Notes: generated by a model from the letters alone, not told the origin. DNA of 64,000 bases from Laedolimicola ammoniilytica (GCF_025567165.1 NZ_JAOQKC010000014.1:24194-88193); one strand, 5' to 3'; shown: positions 24,732 through 33,747, counted from the stretch's first letter. Numbers and translations: made by a program.

Positions 24732-24760
24732 TTGTAAACAGTACATAAATCCGCTATACT
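24732..24760 (+). promoter_or_regulatory. Promoter of small gene 24778-24963
   Basis: TTGTAA at 24732-24737 and TATACT at 24755-24760 with 17 bases between them. Confidence 0.7.
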
Positions 24761-24777
24761 GAAGGTGCAGAAAGGCG

Positions 24778-24963
24778 GTGGAAAGAGTGGAAGAAATGCA
24801 AGACAAAGAATTAGTGGTACTCCTGATTGACCAGTACACGAATTTGCAGCGTATCAAAAAAGCAAACGGCGATACGGTAAATGAAGAACTGGATTATCAA
24901 ATCAGAGCTACGGCTGCAAAGCTTACCTCTATCGGAATGAACCTGGAGGAACTGACTCTGTAG
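24778..24963 (+). CDS. Small helical protein of unknown function
   Basis: 61-residue acidic protein, GTG start at 24778; the ATG at 24796 would give 55 residues beginning MQDKELVVLLIDQY. It is predicted helical throughout (two helices, around VVLLIDQYTNLQRIK and ELDYQIRATAAKLTSI), with no signal or Cys. It has its own good promoter and a terminator behind it, so it is probably expressed as a single gene. I recognise no family. It stands between the Tad operon and the convergent glucosaminate operon. Confidence 0.65.
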   Translation: MERVEEMQDKELVVLLIDQYTNLQRIKKANGDTVNEELDYQIRATAAKLTSIGMNLEELTL

Positions 24964-25027
24964 AGAGGCGTAGAACGGAGACACATGAAACATACAAAAG
25001 AGAAAAGAACAATGAAGATAAAAAACT

Positions 25028-25076
25028 GAGGATGCTGCAGATAACAGAAGTTATGCGGCATCCTCGAGTTTTTTTA
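25028..25076. terminator. Terminator between small gene and dga operon
   Basis: GAGGATGC at 25028-25035 pairs with GCATCCTC at 25058-25065, with an inner TAACAGAAGTTA hairpin, followed by GAGTTTTTTT. It lies in the convergent gap just after the end of dgaF. Confidence 0.9.
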
Positions 25077-25091
25077 AATCGGTATCCGAAC

Positions 25092-25826
25092 TTATACCAG
25101 CTCTTTCACGATAGCCAGCAGCTTCTTCACATCCTCGATGCGGGTGTTGCCGGTAGCCTTGTCGATGATAGAGGAGTATACATGCGGAATCACCTTCTCT
25201 ACGCCGGCGTTCAGGATGGTCTCCATGATCTCGCGGAAGTTATCCAGGTCGATACCGCCGGTCGGCTCCATGATGAAGTGGTTTCTTGCACAAGCCTCAG
25301 CTACAGCCTTCATCTCATCCTTGCACTTCAGTCCGCCCATGGGGAAGTACTTGATGGAGTTGCCGCCCATCTCCTTGATCATGGCGATAGCGGTGTCTAC
25401 CGGAACGACAGCCGGCTCTGCGCACTCTCTGGACAGCGGGCCTGTGGAAATCTTTACATAGCCAACCTTGCCGCAGGGAGCACACATGGAGTTCAGATGA
25501 ATCTCATCGGTTCCCAGGTTTGCTCTGGTCCAGCCAACTGCGCAGAACGCCTGGTTGAAGTGGTTCGCCTTAACCTCTTTCGCGATCTCCGCTACGGCTC
25601 TCCACTGTGCCGGATTTCCGCCGCCCAGACCTACGGAAAGATTGCCCTCCAGTACGTCCATGTATTTCTTCATGTCCTCTACGGCACTCGGTACATCCGG
25701 ATAATTTGCGGACAGAACGCCTACAGCCACATACTTCTCAGCTGCCTCGTAGATCTCCTTTGCGTTCTCCAGGCTGCCGCCCAGCACGTTTAAGCATACT
25801 CTGCCATTATAATAATTTAATCCCAT
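25092..25826 (-). CDS. dgaF: KDPG aldolase of the DgaF type (D-glucosaminate pathway)
   Basis: Class I aldolase splitting 2-keto-3-deoxy-6-phosphogluconate into pyruvate and glyceraldehyde 3-phosphate. It is 244 residues long, a TIM-barrel protein of the DgaF family rather than the shorter Eda type. The likely Schiff-base Lys is in SIKYFPMGGLK near residue 160; VGLGGGNPAQW near residue 65 and PTGGIDLDNF near residue 195 fit phosphate binding. It is the last gene of a PTS operon and starts two bases after dgaE. In Salmonella the same pair converts glucosaminate 6-phosphate to central metabolites. Confidence 0.9.
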   Translation of the reverse strand: MGLNYYNGRVCLNVLGGSLENAKEIYEAAEKYVAVGVLSANYPDVPSAVEDMKKYMDVLEGNLSVGLGGGNPAQWRAVAEIAKEVKANHFNQAFCAVGWTRANLGTDEIHLNSMCAPCGKVGYVKISTGPLSRECAEPAVVPVDTAIAMIKEMGGNSIKYFPMGGLKCKDEMKAVAEACARNHFIMEPTGGIDLDNFREIMETILNAGVEKVIPHVYSSIIDKATGNTRIEDVKKLLAIVKELV

Positions 25827-25828
25827 TT

Positions 25829-26935
25829 TTATGCCTCCATAATCTCTTTCAGTTTCGCAACAATCAGTTCCTTATCACCCTCCACCAGCGGTCTCGGGTC
25901 AAAATCAAGACTTCCCAGGCTCATGAACTCGGTACGGCAGCGGATGGTCGGGGTACCGGCCTTCAGCTTGCCCTCCAGCTCTGTGGCGGTCATGCCGGCC
26001 TTCTCCGGGTCAACGAATACACGCGCACGGAAAATCGCCCGTCCAGCCTCGTCCTGAATCTTCTGTGCCTTCAGGTTCGGGATCTGGTTGATCTCGTCCA
26101 CCAGCCAGTCCACGATCTTGACATTTTTCTCCACCTCAGCCTGCTTGTCCTTGTTCTCATACTGCTCCAGGGCAGCCAGAAGTCCCATGATGGCCTCTTT
26201 TCCCACCTTCATAGCGCGACCTACGCCGTGGTACTGCTTTTTAATATAGGAAATGAGCTCTTTCTTACCGGTCACAAAGCCGGATGTGGTCGCCTCCAGA
26301 GCCTTGGCACCGCTGTAGCATACCAGGTCGGCGCCCATGGCGATGTACTTGCGGAAATCCTCCTCAGCCGCGGCGTCTACCATCAGCGGCAGGTTGTGGC
26401 GGTGCGCGATGTCGATCATGGTCGGCAGATCCAGCATGCCCTTCTGTACACAATGATGGCTCTTTACATAGAGCAGCGCCACCGTTTTCTCATTGATTAA
26501 CTCTTCCACATCTTCTACGACTACTTCCGTCGCGCAGCCTGCCTCTACCGGTACGCCGCCGCCCAGACGCAGCATGGTTTCGATGGGCGCGTTGAAGTTG
26601 ATGACATGGCCTTTCTGAAGGATAATCTCATTGGCCAGTCCGGTGGAATCCGGCAGACGATCCATGATCGTCTTCTTTCCCTTGGAAATCATTCCTGCTA
26701 CAGAAAGGGCGATGGCCGCGGACGCGCATACGGTCGGGCAGCTGTCCTCTCCGCCCGTATACTGAGAAATAATCTCTCCGGCTTTGTCAAGTAAATCTTC
26801 TACTACTACATAGGACTGTCCGCCCGCTACGGCTGCCTTGGCCACCTTGTCGCTGATGGTGGATACACCCAGCACGGTTACACGGCCGCTGGCATTGATG
26901 ACACGCGGAAGTCCGATTTCTTCATAAACAGTCAT
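25829..26935 (-). CDS. dgaE: D-glucosaminate-6-phosphate ammonia-lyase (DgaE, SelA-like PLP enzyme)
   Basis: PLP-dependent enzyme, 368 residues, that removes ammonia from D-glucosaminate 6-phosphate to give KDPG. It belongs to the SelA-like branch of fold type I. The PLP Lys is in CYSGAKALEA near residue 237; the cofactor Asp is in MVDAAAEEDF near residue 208; NASGRVTVLG near the start is typical of DgaE. It lies between PTS component IID and dgaF. A gap of about 150 bases to the IID gene holds a hairpin that may process or attenuate the transcript. Confidence 0.9.
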   Translation of the reverse strand: MTVYEEIGLPRVINASGRVTVLGVSTISDKVAKAAVAGGQSYVVVEDLLDKAGEIISQYTGGEDSCPTVCASAAIALSVAGMISKGKKTIMDRLPDSTGLANEIILQKGHVINFNAPIETMLRLGGGVPVEAGCATEVVVEDVEELINEKTVALLYVKSHHCVQKGMLDLPTMIDIAHRHNLPLMVDAAAEEDFRKYIAMGADLVCYSGAKALEATTSGFVTGKKELISYIKKQYHGVGRAMKVGKEAIMGLLAALEQYENKDKQAEVEKNVKIVDWLVDEINQIPNLKAQKIQDEAGRAIFRARVFVDPEKAGMTATELEGKLKAGTPTIRCRTEFMSLGSLDFDPRPLVEGDKELIVAKLKEIMEA

Positions 26936-26988
26936 GTTGTCTCCTCATGATAGGTTTCTATCAATAATCATGATTAGAAAGGAAAATG

Positions 26989-27025
26989 CCGCTCAATCAG
27001 TCTTATGATCTTGCGGCACCTCCTT
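26989..27025 (-). promoter_or_regulatory. Intercistronic hairpin in dga operon
   Basis: TGCCGC near 26989 pairs with GCGGCA near 27020 around a loop of about 20 bases; on the minus strand the stem is followed by TTTTCC. It may weaken readthrough from the PTS genes into dgaE-dgaF or stabilise upstream mRNA. Confidence 0.45.
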
Positions 27026-27086
27026 AAACTATATTGGAAAGGAATTGTATCTGTAAGTTATTGTACCGACAGATATCGGCCGCCGT

Positions 27087-27938
27087 TTAAAAGATTCCCA
27101 ACAGGGAAGTGATAACGGAGATAACAACAACGGACAGAAGAATCTTAGTGTAATGCGGTCCCTTCTTGCACAGGTAAGCATAGATAATGAATACAGCTGC
27201 AAGAGGAAGCAGACCCGGAGCTACCATATCCAGGACATCCTGAACTACGACAGTGCTTCCACCGGAGAAGCTGAAGCTCAGCGGTGTGGACAGAGTAACG
27301 TAGCTTGCGGACAGTGCACCCATCATGGTCAGACCGATAACATTTGCGGTAAAGATGATATTCTTCATACGTCCGCCGTGAAGCAGAGATACGATGGATT
27401 TCTTACCAAGTGTGTATCCCTGATGAATCAGGTAGTAAGAAATAAGAATCGTGATCAGCGGGTACAGAATCAGCGGCATAATTCCACCGAACGCAGAACC
27501 GTTGGATGCGAACGGAAGGAAGATGGAGAAGATAATCGGCATAACCGCTGCCCAGATAATAGCGTCACCCATACCTGCAACAGGTCCCATCAGACCTGTC
27601 TTAATACCGGTGATAGCGTCATCTGTGATATTCTCACCGTTGGCCTTCTGCTCCTCCATGGAGATTACGATACCCTGGATAATAGCACCGAGGATACCCT
27701 CTGTGTTGAAGAATACCAGATGTCTCTTCAGAGCAGCACTCAGCTCTTCGTCAGTGTCATACAGTTTCTTCAGAACCGGGGTCATGGATGCACAGAAGAC
27801 AAGGCTCTGAAGACGCTCGTAGGAGTTGGAGAGCTCTGCACCGGCATAGTAGATCCACATGGACTTGGTAATATCTTTTTTCGTCAGTTTCTTAGCGGGA
27901 ACTGCGGGAGTTTCCTGAGTCATCTTTGTCTCTTCCAT
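27087..27938 (-). CDS. dgaD: PTS mannose/fructose/sorbose family IID component (DgaD-like)
   Basis: Membrane subunit IID of a mannose-class phosphotransferase system, 283 residues. KKDITKSMWIYYAGAELSNS followed by YERLQSLVFCASMTPVL is the conserved IID start, GPVAGMGDAIIWAAVMPI lies near residue 140, and hydrophobic segments fill the C-terminal half. It begins six bases after the IIC stop. With IIA, IIB and IIC upstream and dgaE, dgaF downstream, D-glucosaminate is the most likely substrate; the order of six genes equals the Salmonella dgaABCDEF order. Confidence 0.92.
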   Translation of the reverse strand: MEETKMTQETPAVPAKKLTKKDITKSMWIYYAGAELSNSYERLQSLVFCASMTPVLKKLYDTDEELSAALKRHLVFFNTEGILGAIIQGIVISMEEQKANGENITDDAITGIKTGLMGPVAGMGDAIIWAAVMPIIFSIFLPFASNGSAFGGIMPLILYPLITILISYYLIHQGYTLGKKSIVSLLHGGRMKNIIFTANVIGLTMMGALSASYVTLSTPLSFSFSGGSTVVVQDVLDMVAPGLLPLAAVFIIYAYLCKKGPHYTKILLSVVVISVITSLLGIF

Positions 27939-27943
27939 GGTAA

Positions 27944-28693
27944 TTAAGCCTCCTCCTCTTTCATTTTGAACAGACCCATCAGCAGAGCTGCGCAGGTTGC
28001 GAAGATAGCAACTGCCATGGTTCCAAGGTTAAGATACATAACGGCGAAGAAACCGATAAGGAAGAACGGAATCAGATTCTTCTTTCCGATAACAGTCAGT
28101 GTGATAGCGAAACCAAGTGCCGGCAGGATACCGCCCATGATTTCGAAAGAGTGAGACAGCCAAGTCGGCAGAATCTCGATAAGCTTCTGAGCTACGGATA
28201 CTCCGAAGTAATCAATGATGAATACGATCGGGAAACGGATGATGAAGCCTGCGATGGACGGATACAGGAATGCTGCACGCATAATTCCTTTTGTATCAGC
28301 CTTCTCTGCGTAGCTGTCAGCCATATGTACCCAGAAAGCGTTGGTGGTTCTTCTCAGCTGGTCAACGAATACGCCAAGAACGCCGAACGGGATAGCCAGA
28401 GCAATTGCAGTCTCAGTATTCATTCCGGCAGCCACGCCAAGCGGGATGGCGATACAGCCAGCCAGAGCCGGGGCGCTCGGTACATTTCCGCCCGGGGTAG
28501 AAGTAACGCCCAGGTATACAAGCTGAAGACCGGCGCCGATCATCATGGACTGTGCCATTTCTCCGGTGATTAATCCAACAAATACAGCGATGGTAACGGG
28601 CTGCAGCAAAGCGGAGGACAGGGTATAGCCCAGACGCAGACGGCAGAACCAGTAGTAACAGCCCATAAAAATTGCTATTCCTAAAACACTCAT
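27944..28693 (-). CDS. dgaC: PTS mannose/fructose/sorbose family IIC component (DgaC-like)
   Basis: Membrane channel subunit, 249 residues, with seven or so hydrophobic segments. Landmarks are LQPVTIAVFVGLITGEMAQS near residue 28, QLVYLGVTSTPGGNVPSAP near residue 57 and the final LIPFFLIGFFAVMYLNL region. Family IIC proteins carry the sugar-binding site. The start has a GGAGTG ribosome site. It is in the middle of the dga-type operon. Confidence 0.92.
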   Translation of the reverse strand: MSVLGIAIFMGCYYWFCRLRLGYTLSSALLQPVTIAVFVGLITGEMAQSMMIGAGLQLVYLGVTSTPGGNVPSAPALAGCIAIPLGVAAGMNTETAIALAIPFGVLGVFVDQLRRTTNAFWVHMADSYAEKADTKGIMRAAFLYPSIAGFIIRFPIVFIIDYFGVSVAQKLIEILPTWLSHSFEIMGGILPALGFAITLTVIGKKNLIPFFLIGFFAVMYLNLGTMAVAIFATCAALLMGLFKMKEEEA

Positions 28694-28731
28694 AATTACA
28701 CTCCTTCGTATGTGATTGAAACGTTAAAAAG

Positions 28732-29220
28732 TTATTTGTAACGCTTTAAGATATCGTCAAGCTTCATCGGAGTATCCTCCGGAATGGTCTGGAAGATAAT
28801 GTCAGCTCCCTTGCCCTTCAGGTACTCCAGGGTTTCCACATCCGGATCGTCCAGTGTGATATTCTGGAACACAACCTTGCGGTTCGGTGCGCCGCCCAGG
28901 CCGCCGACCTGAATCTGCGGAACGGTAACGCCGCCGTCATAGACCTGTTTCATGGATTTGAGATCCGGAAGCAGCAGCAGAACCTTTCCGGCGCCGAACT
29001 GATCTTCGTTCCAATGCTTGATGGTATCCTCAATACCGTAGCACTCTACCTTAACTCCTGCAGGAGCGGAAAGCAGATAAATCTGAAGCATGAATTCATC
29101 AGCTGCCAGTTCGTCGCTTACGACAACGATTTTGTTGGCGGAGGACTGATTAACCCATTTTGTCATAACCTGTCCGTGAATCAGACGGCTGTCTATTCTG
29201 CATAATACAATGTCTGCCAT
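28732..29220 (-). CDS. dgaB: PTS mannose/fructose/sorbose family IIB component (DgaB-like)
   Basis: Cytoplasmic phosphocarrier, 162 residues, that passes phosphate from IIA to the sugar. The phospho-His lies in RIDSRLIHGQVMTKW at about residue 15, the classic mannose-class IIB motif. QVGGLGGAPNRK near residue 110 is also conserved. It starts two bases after the IIA stop, with an AGGAG site, and is 38 bases before IIC. Confidence 0.93.
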   Translation of the reverse strand: MADIVLCRIDSRLIHGQVMTKWVNQSSANKIVVVSDELAADEFMLQIYLLSAPAGVKVECYGIEDTIKHWNEDQFGAGKVLLLLPDLKSMKQVYDGGVTVPQIQVGGLGGAPNRKVVFQNITLDDPDVETLEYLKGKGADIIFQTIPEDTPMKLDDILKRYK

Positions 29221-29222
29221 AA

Positions 29223-29639
29223 TTATCTCTCCTTTTTCAGTGATTGTTCTACTTCTTCAATAACATCTTTTACGGCATCTTTTCCAGACTGCAGTACTGC
29301 GTCACAGTTTACTGTGCCGGTAAAAGTGATTTGTGAGCACGCTTCCAGAAGCATGGGGGCATTCAGACCGGAATATACTTTGATATGAAAATCGCGGCCC
29401 AGCTTAGCGCCCACATTGGTGGTCGTTCCGCCGAATACATCGGTGAGAATGATGGAGCCTTCCGGCAGTTTTTCCACTTCTGCTTTGACTTTTCCCAGGT
29501 ACTCGGGAAGTGTCATTTCGGGAAGCAGGGGAACTTCGCTTACGAAGTCTACAGCGCCGAGAATCATCCGGACGCCCTTTACCAGTGACATGCCCCAACC
29601 ACCATGCGTCAGCAGTAAAATCTGAGGTTTGTTATCCAC
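29223..29639 (-). CDS. dgaA: PTS mannose/fructose/sorbose family IIA component (DgaA-like)
   Basis: Cytoplasmic IIA protein, 138 residues, receiving phosphate from HPr. The phospho-His is in ILLLTHGGWGMSLV near residue 12; LTDVFGGTTTNVG near residue 65 is the conserved loop. It is the first gene of the operon; its upstream region holds two palindromic operators shared with the divergent RpiR-type gene. Confidence 0.92.
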   Translation of the reverse strand: MDNKPQILLLTHGGWGMSLVKGVRMILGAVDFVSEVPLLPEMTLPEYLGKVKAEVEKLPEGSIILTDVFGGTTTNVGAKLGRDFHIKVYSGLNAPMLLEACSQITFTGTVNCDAVLQSGKDAVKDVIEEVEQSLKKER

Positions 29640-29701
29640 TTTCGTAACTCCTTTACTTAATATTACAAGTGTGAAATGGCCATTTCCGTGTTGCAGTTGA
29701 A

Positions 29702-29778
29702 TTGTAGCACACTACAAAACAAAATTCAATATGGTAGCAAAACTTTGTATAAATTGACGAACAATGTAGTTTGCTACA
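29702..29778. promoter_or_regulatory. Two palindromic operators between dga operon and RpiR-type regulator
   Basis: TTGTAGCACACTACAA at 29702-29717 is a palindrome with six-base arms; TGTAGTTTGCTACA at 29765-29778 repeats the same TGTAG-N4-CTACA core. GGTAGCAAAACTTTG between them looks like a half site. Shared symmetry and position in the divergent gap make RpiR binding likely. Confidence 0.75.
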
Positions 29779-29907
29779 AAAAATTGAAAAATGGATCCAG
29801 AAGGAAATATAAAAGGGGAATACAGGAATACTTTGAAAAAACGCGGCGTTTATGATATGCTAAAAAGAAAATGTGTTTTTTTTGAAAAATGAAGGAGCAG
29901 AGAAAGG

Positions 29908-30750
29908 ATGAAAGAGCGGAAAAACGGGCTTTTTTCCGTCATGACGCGGATTGAGGGAATGTCGAACCAGTTTACAAAAACAGACTGGAAAATCGTTCAA
30001 TATATGAAGGAAAACATGCAGGAATTTGTCTCCTGCAGCGCTCAGGATCTGGCGACCCAGATCGGAGTGTCTGACGCCAGTGTTATACGATTTGCACAAA
30101 AAGTGGGATTTTCGGGATTGAATGAATTTCGCTACATTTTGCAAAGCGAGCTGGAGCGGGAGAACACAATTATCAATCAGAATTCCTATACATCCCTGAT
30201 GCATGATTACAATACCCTGACGGAGACGCTTTTTAAATTTACGAAGCCAGAGTATGTGGACTTGCTGCGGAAAAAAATGCTGAAGGCCAGACGGATTTTT
30301 ATCGCCGGAATGGATCTGAATAAAAATATTGCCGAGATGGCGGGACATAAATTTATGCTTCTTGGGCTGGATGTGAGGGTGATTACCACCTATGATACGC
30401 TGAAGCTGTTCGCGAATCTGGCGACGAAGGACGATCTGTTTATCGTTATTACCCTGTCGGGCGCTCACCAGATGCTGGCGGACGCGCTGGGACGAATCGT
30501 GCAGAACGAAAGTTATATTGTAGTGATTTCCAATTACGAGAGATCTTTGTGTTCGGCTTACGCGGATCTGACCTTCCTGATTCCGAAGACGAATCTGTTG
30601 GAAAACCACGATACGATTACACGGGAAATATATATCCTGATGCTGTTTGATATTATTTTCCTGAATCTGCTGGAGGGGGATGAGAAGTCCCATGAGGCCT
30701 TTCAGAAGATTGCGCCGTTTTCCAGCTGGAATCAGAAGGACAATGATTAA
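29908..30750 (+). CDS. MurR/RpiR family transcriptional regulator
   Basis: 280-residue regulator with an N-terminal RpiR helix-turn-helix (CSAQDLATQIGVSDASVIRF near residue 45, then AQKVGFSGLNEFRY) and a C-terminal SIS sugar-phosphate domain (RRIFIAGMDLNKNIAEMAGH near residue 128, LFIVITLSGAHQML near residue 190). It is divergent from the dga-type operon and shares its palindromic operators. In Salmonella the dga operon is instead activated by the sigma-54 regulator DgaR; none is seen here, so this protein probably senses glucosaminate 6-phosphate or KDPG (inference). Confidence 0.92.
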   Translation: MKERKNGLFSVMTRIEGMSNQFTKTDWKIVQYMKENMQEFVSCSAQDLATQIGVSDASVIRFAQKVGFSGLNEFRYILQSELERENTIINQNSYTSLMHDYNTLTETLFKFTKPEYVDLLRKKMLKARRIFIAGMDLNKNIAEMAGHKFMLLGLDVRVITTYDTLKLFANLATKDDLFIVITLSGAHQMLADALGRIVQNESYIVVISNYERSLCSAYADLTFLIPKTNLLENHDTITREIYILMLFDIIFLNLLEGDEKSHEAFQKIAPFSSWNQKDND

Positions 30751-30791
30751 GAGATACAAGGATTAAAATAAAGAAAGAAAAGAGATATAAC

Positions 30792-31568
30792 ATGATATTT
30801 GAGAGTCATGCTCATTATGACGATGAGGCCTTTGACGCGGACCGGGAAGCGATTCTGGAGCAGTGTCAGAGGGATGGAATAGAATATATTGTAAATGTGA
30901 GCGCGAGCCTGAAGACGGTGAAGAGTACCCTGGCGTTGGCGGAGCGGTATCCGTTCATATATGCGGCGGTGGGCGTTCATCCGGATGAGGTGGGCGAGCT
31001 GAATGAGGAGAATTTCGCCTGGATGGAGGAGCAGTGCCGGAATCCAAAGACTGTGGCGGTGGGCGAGATTGGCCTGGATTATTACTGGGATAAGGAAAAT
31101 CATGATCTGCAGAAGAAGTGGTTCCGGGCACAGATGGAGCTGGCGAAACGGACAGGCCTTCCGATGATTGTACACAGCCGGGAGGCGGCTGCGGATACAC
31201 TGGAGGAGATTAGGGCTGCGCAGGACGAGCGGCTGCGCGGTGTGATTCACTGCTTTTCCTATTCGCCGGAGATGGCCGATGAGTATCTGAAGATGGGATA
31301 TTATATCGGCGTCGGCGGCGTGGTCACCTTTAAGAACGCGAAGAAGCTCAAAGAGGTGGTAAAAATGCTGCCTCTGGATCGGATCCTGCTGGAGACGGAC
31401 TGCCCGTACCTGGCGCCGGAGCCCAACCGGGGCAGGCGGAATTCGTCGCTGAACCTGCCCTATGTGGCAGCGGCCATCGGGGAGCTGAAGGGCGCGGATG
31501 CGGATGAGGTGATCCGGGTGACGAATGAAAATGCGAAAAAAATGTACTTTGGAGGCAGAACGATATGA
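30792..31568 (+). CDS. tatD: TatD family metal-dependent deoxyribonuclease
   Basis: 258-residue TIM-barrel metallohydrolase acting as a 3'-5' DNA exonuclease in repair or DNA turnover. Metal ligands are seen in ESHAHYDDEAFD at the start (HxH), GEIGLDYYWD near residue 95, HSREA near residue 130, HCFSYS near residue 155 and the final ETDCPYLAPEPNRG near residue 200. It overlaps ksgA by four bases. No rnmV gene lies between, unlike many Firmicutes. Confidence 0.93.
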   Translation: MIFESHAHYDDEAFDADREAILEQCQRDGIEYIVNVSASLKTVKSTLALAERYPFIYAAVGVHPDEVGELNEENFAWMEEQCRNPKTVAVGEIGLDYYWDKENHDLQKKWFRAQMELAKRTGLPMIVHSREAAADTLEEIRAAQDERLRGVIHCFSYSPEMADEYLKMGYYIGVGGVVTFKNAKKLKEVVKMLPLDRILLETDCPYLAPEPNRGRRNSSLNLPYVAAAIGELKGADADEVIRVTNENAKKMYFGGRTI

Positions 31569-32452
31569 ACAGACCCGTTCCCACCCTGGGAAACCCGAAA
31601 AATACAATTGAAATATTGAATAAATACAAATTTATCTTCCAGAAAAAGTTCGGTCAGAACTTCCTGATAGACGAGCACGTGCTGGGCAAAATTATCCGCT
31701 CCGCAGAAATCACCGAGGACGATTTCGTCGTGGAGATCGGCCCGGGTATCGGTACCCTGACCCAGTATCTGGCGGCCTCTGCCCGGGAGGTGGCGGCCAT
31801 TGAGATCGACGACGCGCTGATTCCGATTCTGGAGGATACCTTAAGCGCCTATGATAACGTGACGGTCATCCACGAGGATGTGCTGAAAGTGGACTTATGT
31901 AAACTTGCGGAAGAAAAGAACGGTGGAAAGCCGATAAAAGTAGTGGCCAATCTGCCTTATTATATTACCACGCCGATTATCATGGGGCTGTTTGAAAACC
32001 ATGTTCCGGTGGAGAGCATTACGATTATGGTGCAGAAGGAAGTGGCAGACCGGATGAAGACGGGACCCGGCTCCAAAGACTACGGCGCACTGTCCCTGGC
32101 CGTACAGTATTACGCAAAGCCGGAGCTGGTGGCCAATGTGCCACCCAACTGTTTCATGCCGCGTCCCCGGGTGGGCTCTGCGGTTATCCGCCTGACCCGC
32201 CATGCGGAGGTTCCGGTACAGGCGGAGGACGAGAAGCTGATGTTCCAGATGATCCGCGCCTCCTTCAATCAGCGCAGAAAGACCCTGGTCAATGGCCTCG
32301 GCAACGCGCCGGAGCTGCATATTCCGAAGGAAATGACCACAGAGGTATTGGACGAGATGGGCTTAAGCGCCAGCGTGCGCGGCGAGGCGCTGACATTGGA
32401 GCAGTTCGCGGAGCTGTCCAACCGCATTCTGGAAAAGAGAAAGAACGCATAG
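31565..32452 (+). CDS. ksgA: 16S rRNA (adenine1518/1519-N6)-dimethyltransferase
   Basis: Methylates two adjacent adenosines in the 3' helix of 16S rRNA during small-subunit maturation, using SAM. 295 residues, normal length. KFGQNFLIDEHVLGKI near residue 25, the SAM motif VVEIGPGIGTLTQYL near residue 55 and catalytic motif IV NLPYYITTPII near residue 125 are clear. MNRPVPTLGNPKNTIEIL is the N-terminal extension common in clostridia. Start at 31565 overlaps the tatD stop. Confidence 0.95.
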   Translation: MNRPVPTLGNPKNTIEILNKYKFIFQKKFGQNFLIDEHVLGKIIRSAEITEDDFVVEIGPGIGTLTQYLAASAREVAAIEIDDALIPILEDTLSAYDNVTVIHEDVLKVDLCKLAEEKNGGKPIKVVANLPYYITTPIIMGLFENHVPVESITIMVQKEVADRMKTGPGSKDYGALSLAVQYYAKPELVANVPPNCFMPRPRVGSAVIRLTRHAEVPVQAEDEKLMFQMIRASFNQRRKTLVNGLGNAPELHIPKEMTTEVLDEMGLSASVRGEALTLEQFAELSNRILEKRKNA

Positions 32453-32580
32453 AAGAAAAATGATAAAGATAGAAGCATAGAACCGCTGATTTTCAGGCAT
32501 GAATTTCTCTGGACAGGCATAGAATATTCTAGCAAACGGTAGAAAAGACTATTTTTCACAAGGAAAAAGGGAGGGATTCT

Positions 32581-33678
32581 ATGTCTGACTATAAGCGGTT
32601 TGTCTCCTATATCTACGGATATAAGCAGGGCGAAAAGGGCGAGAGTACAGGCTTTGTGAAGGTAAATGCCAGAGGTGGAGAGTGTCGGATCTGGGTGCAT
32701 GTGCGGGGGTTCTATACCCATCATCAGGAGCCCTACCGGGTCTATGCCTTCAAGCAGAGGAAGGAAGGACTGGAGGGCCAGTATCTGGGCGAGCTGGAAA
32801 GCCGCAACGGGGCTCTGGAATGGGACGGCGTGACGAAGACGGACAGCCTGATGGGCGGTTTCAGCCTGGAGGAGAGCCGTGGCATCTACATAGAAGGCGG
32901 CAACCGGATCTATGCCGCAGAGTGGGATGATTATCCGGTGGATGTGGAGCGGTTTGTGGCGGCGGGAGAGAAAAAGAAGATTGCGCCGCCTGTAAGGAAG
33001 GAAAAGATTACAGGAGCTTTGGAAAATAAAGCGGAACGGGTGATCCCCTGGCAGCAGGCGAAGCCGGATATCAAAATCGTAGTTCAGAACAGGGACAATA
33101 CGCCTGCCACTCCGCTGGCGGTTGATCTCCAGACCGAGCTCGATCGCCGCGCGACGGCCCTCTATGCGGCGGATCTTCCGGCGGACGCACCGGAGCCGGG
33201 GAAGGAATCAGAAAATCCGGACACTGCTTCCAAATTAAAAATAGCAGAGACATCGTCCGAGAAAACGGAAAATCCAGAAAGCTGTAAAAGCCCGGAAAAG
33301 CAGCCTCCGGCAGACCCCAAGAAAGAACAATGGGAATATCTGGTAAAACATTTCCCGGTCATGCGCTATCAGGATCGGAACGGCGGCGTAATATTCAGCA
33401 TCCGCCTGGGCAGCCGGGACTTAAACCGCGTCCCAAGAGACAAGTGGGAGCTTGGAAATAACAGCTTTCTGCTCCACGGCTTCTATCAGTATAAGCATTT
33501 GCTGCTGCTGCGCCGTGAGACTGAGGACTACATCGGATACTATCTGGGGGTACCCGGCGTCTACAATGAGCGGGAACAGATGCTGGCGTCCATGTTTGGC
33601 TTCGAGGAGTTCCGGCTGATGAAGGGCCAGGAGACAAGAGACGGCAGCTTCGGCTACTGGTGCCGGACCCTGCGGTAA
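32581..33678 (+). CDS. DUF6128-type protein, function unknown
   Basis: 365-residue protein without signal peptide or clear membrane segment. The N-terminal domain (residues 1-115) starts SDYKRFVSYIYGYKQGEK and has beta-rich repeats such as IWVHVRGFYTHHQEPYRVY; a charged, Pro/Glu-rich linker occupies about residues 130-240; the C-terminal domain begins WEYLVKHFPVMRYQDRNG. This layout matches the lachnospiral DUF6128 family as I recall it. It follows ksgA by 128 bases with its own AAAAAGGGAGGG site. Context gives no function. Confidence 0.65.
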   Translation: MSDYKRFVSYIYGYKQGEKGESTGFVKVNARGGECRIWVHVRGFYTHHQEPYRVYAFKQRKEGLEGQYLGELESRNGALEWDGVTKTDSLMGGFSLEESRGIYIEGGNRIYAAEWDDYPVDVERFVAAGEKKKIAPPVRKEKITGALENKAERVIPWQQAKPDIKIVVQNRDNTPATPLAVDLQTELDRRATALYAADLPADAPEPGKESENPDTASKLKIAETSSEKTENPESCKSPEKQPPADPKKEQWEYLVKHFPVMRYQDRNGGVIFSIRLGSRDLNRVPRDKWELGNNSFLLHGFYQYKHLLLLRRETEDYIGYYLGVPGVYNEREQMLASMFGFEEFRLMKGQETRDGSFGYWCRTLR

Positions 33679-33747
33679 TGGAATAGCCAGTAGACTCACA
33701 GAGGCGGATGAGAGAAAATCAGATTTAACATAAGGAGAGAAACCTGC

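Noticed and set aside
29671..29700. Possible sigma-54 promoter (TGGC ... TTGC) before the dga-type operon
   Set aside because: GG-to-GC spacing is 15, not 12, it is on the wrong strand for the PTS genes, and no sigma-54 activator is nearby.
32500..32545. Possible sporulation-sigma promoter before the DUF6128-type gene (GCATG ... CATAGAATA)
   Set aside because: Only a loose match to sigma-G/F patterns; spacing uncertain and no independent support.
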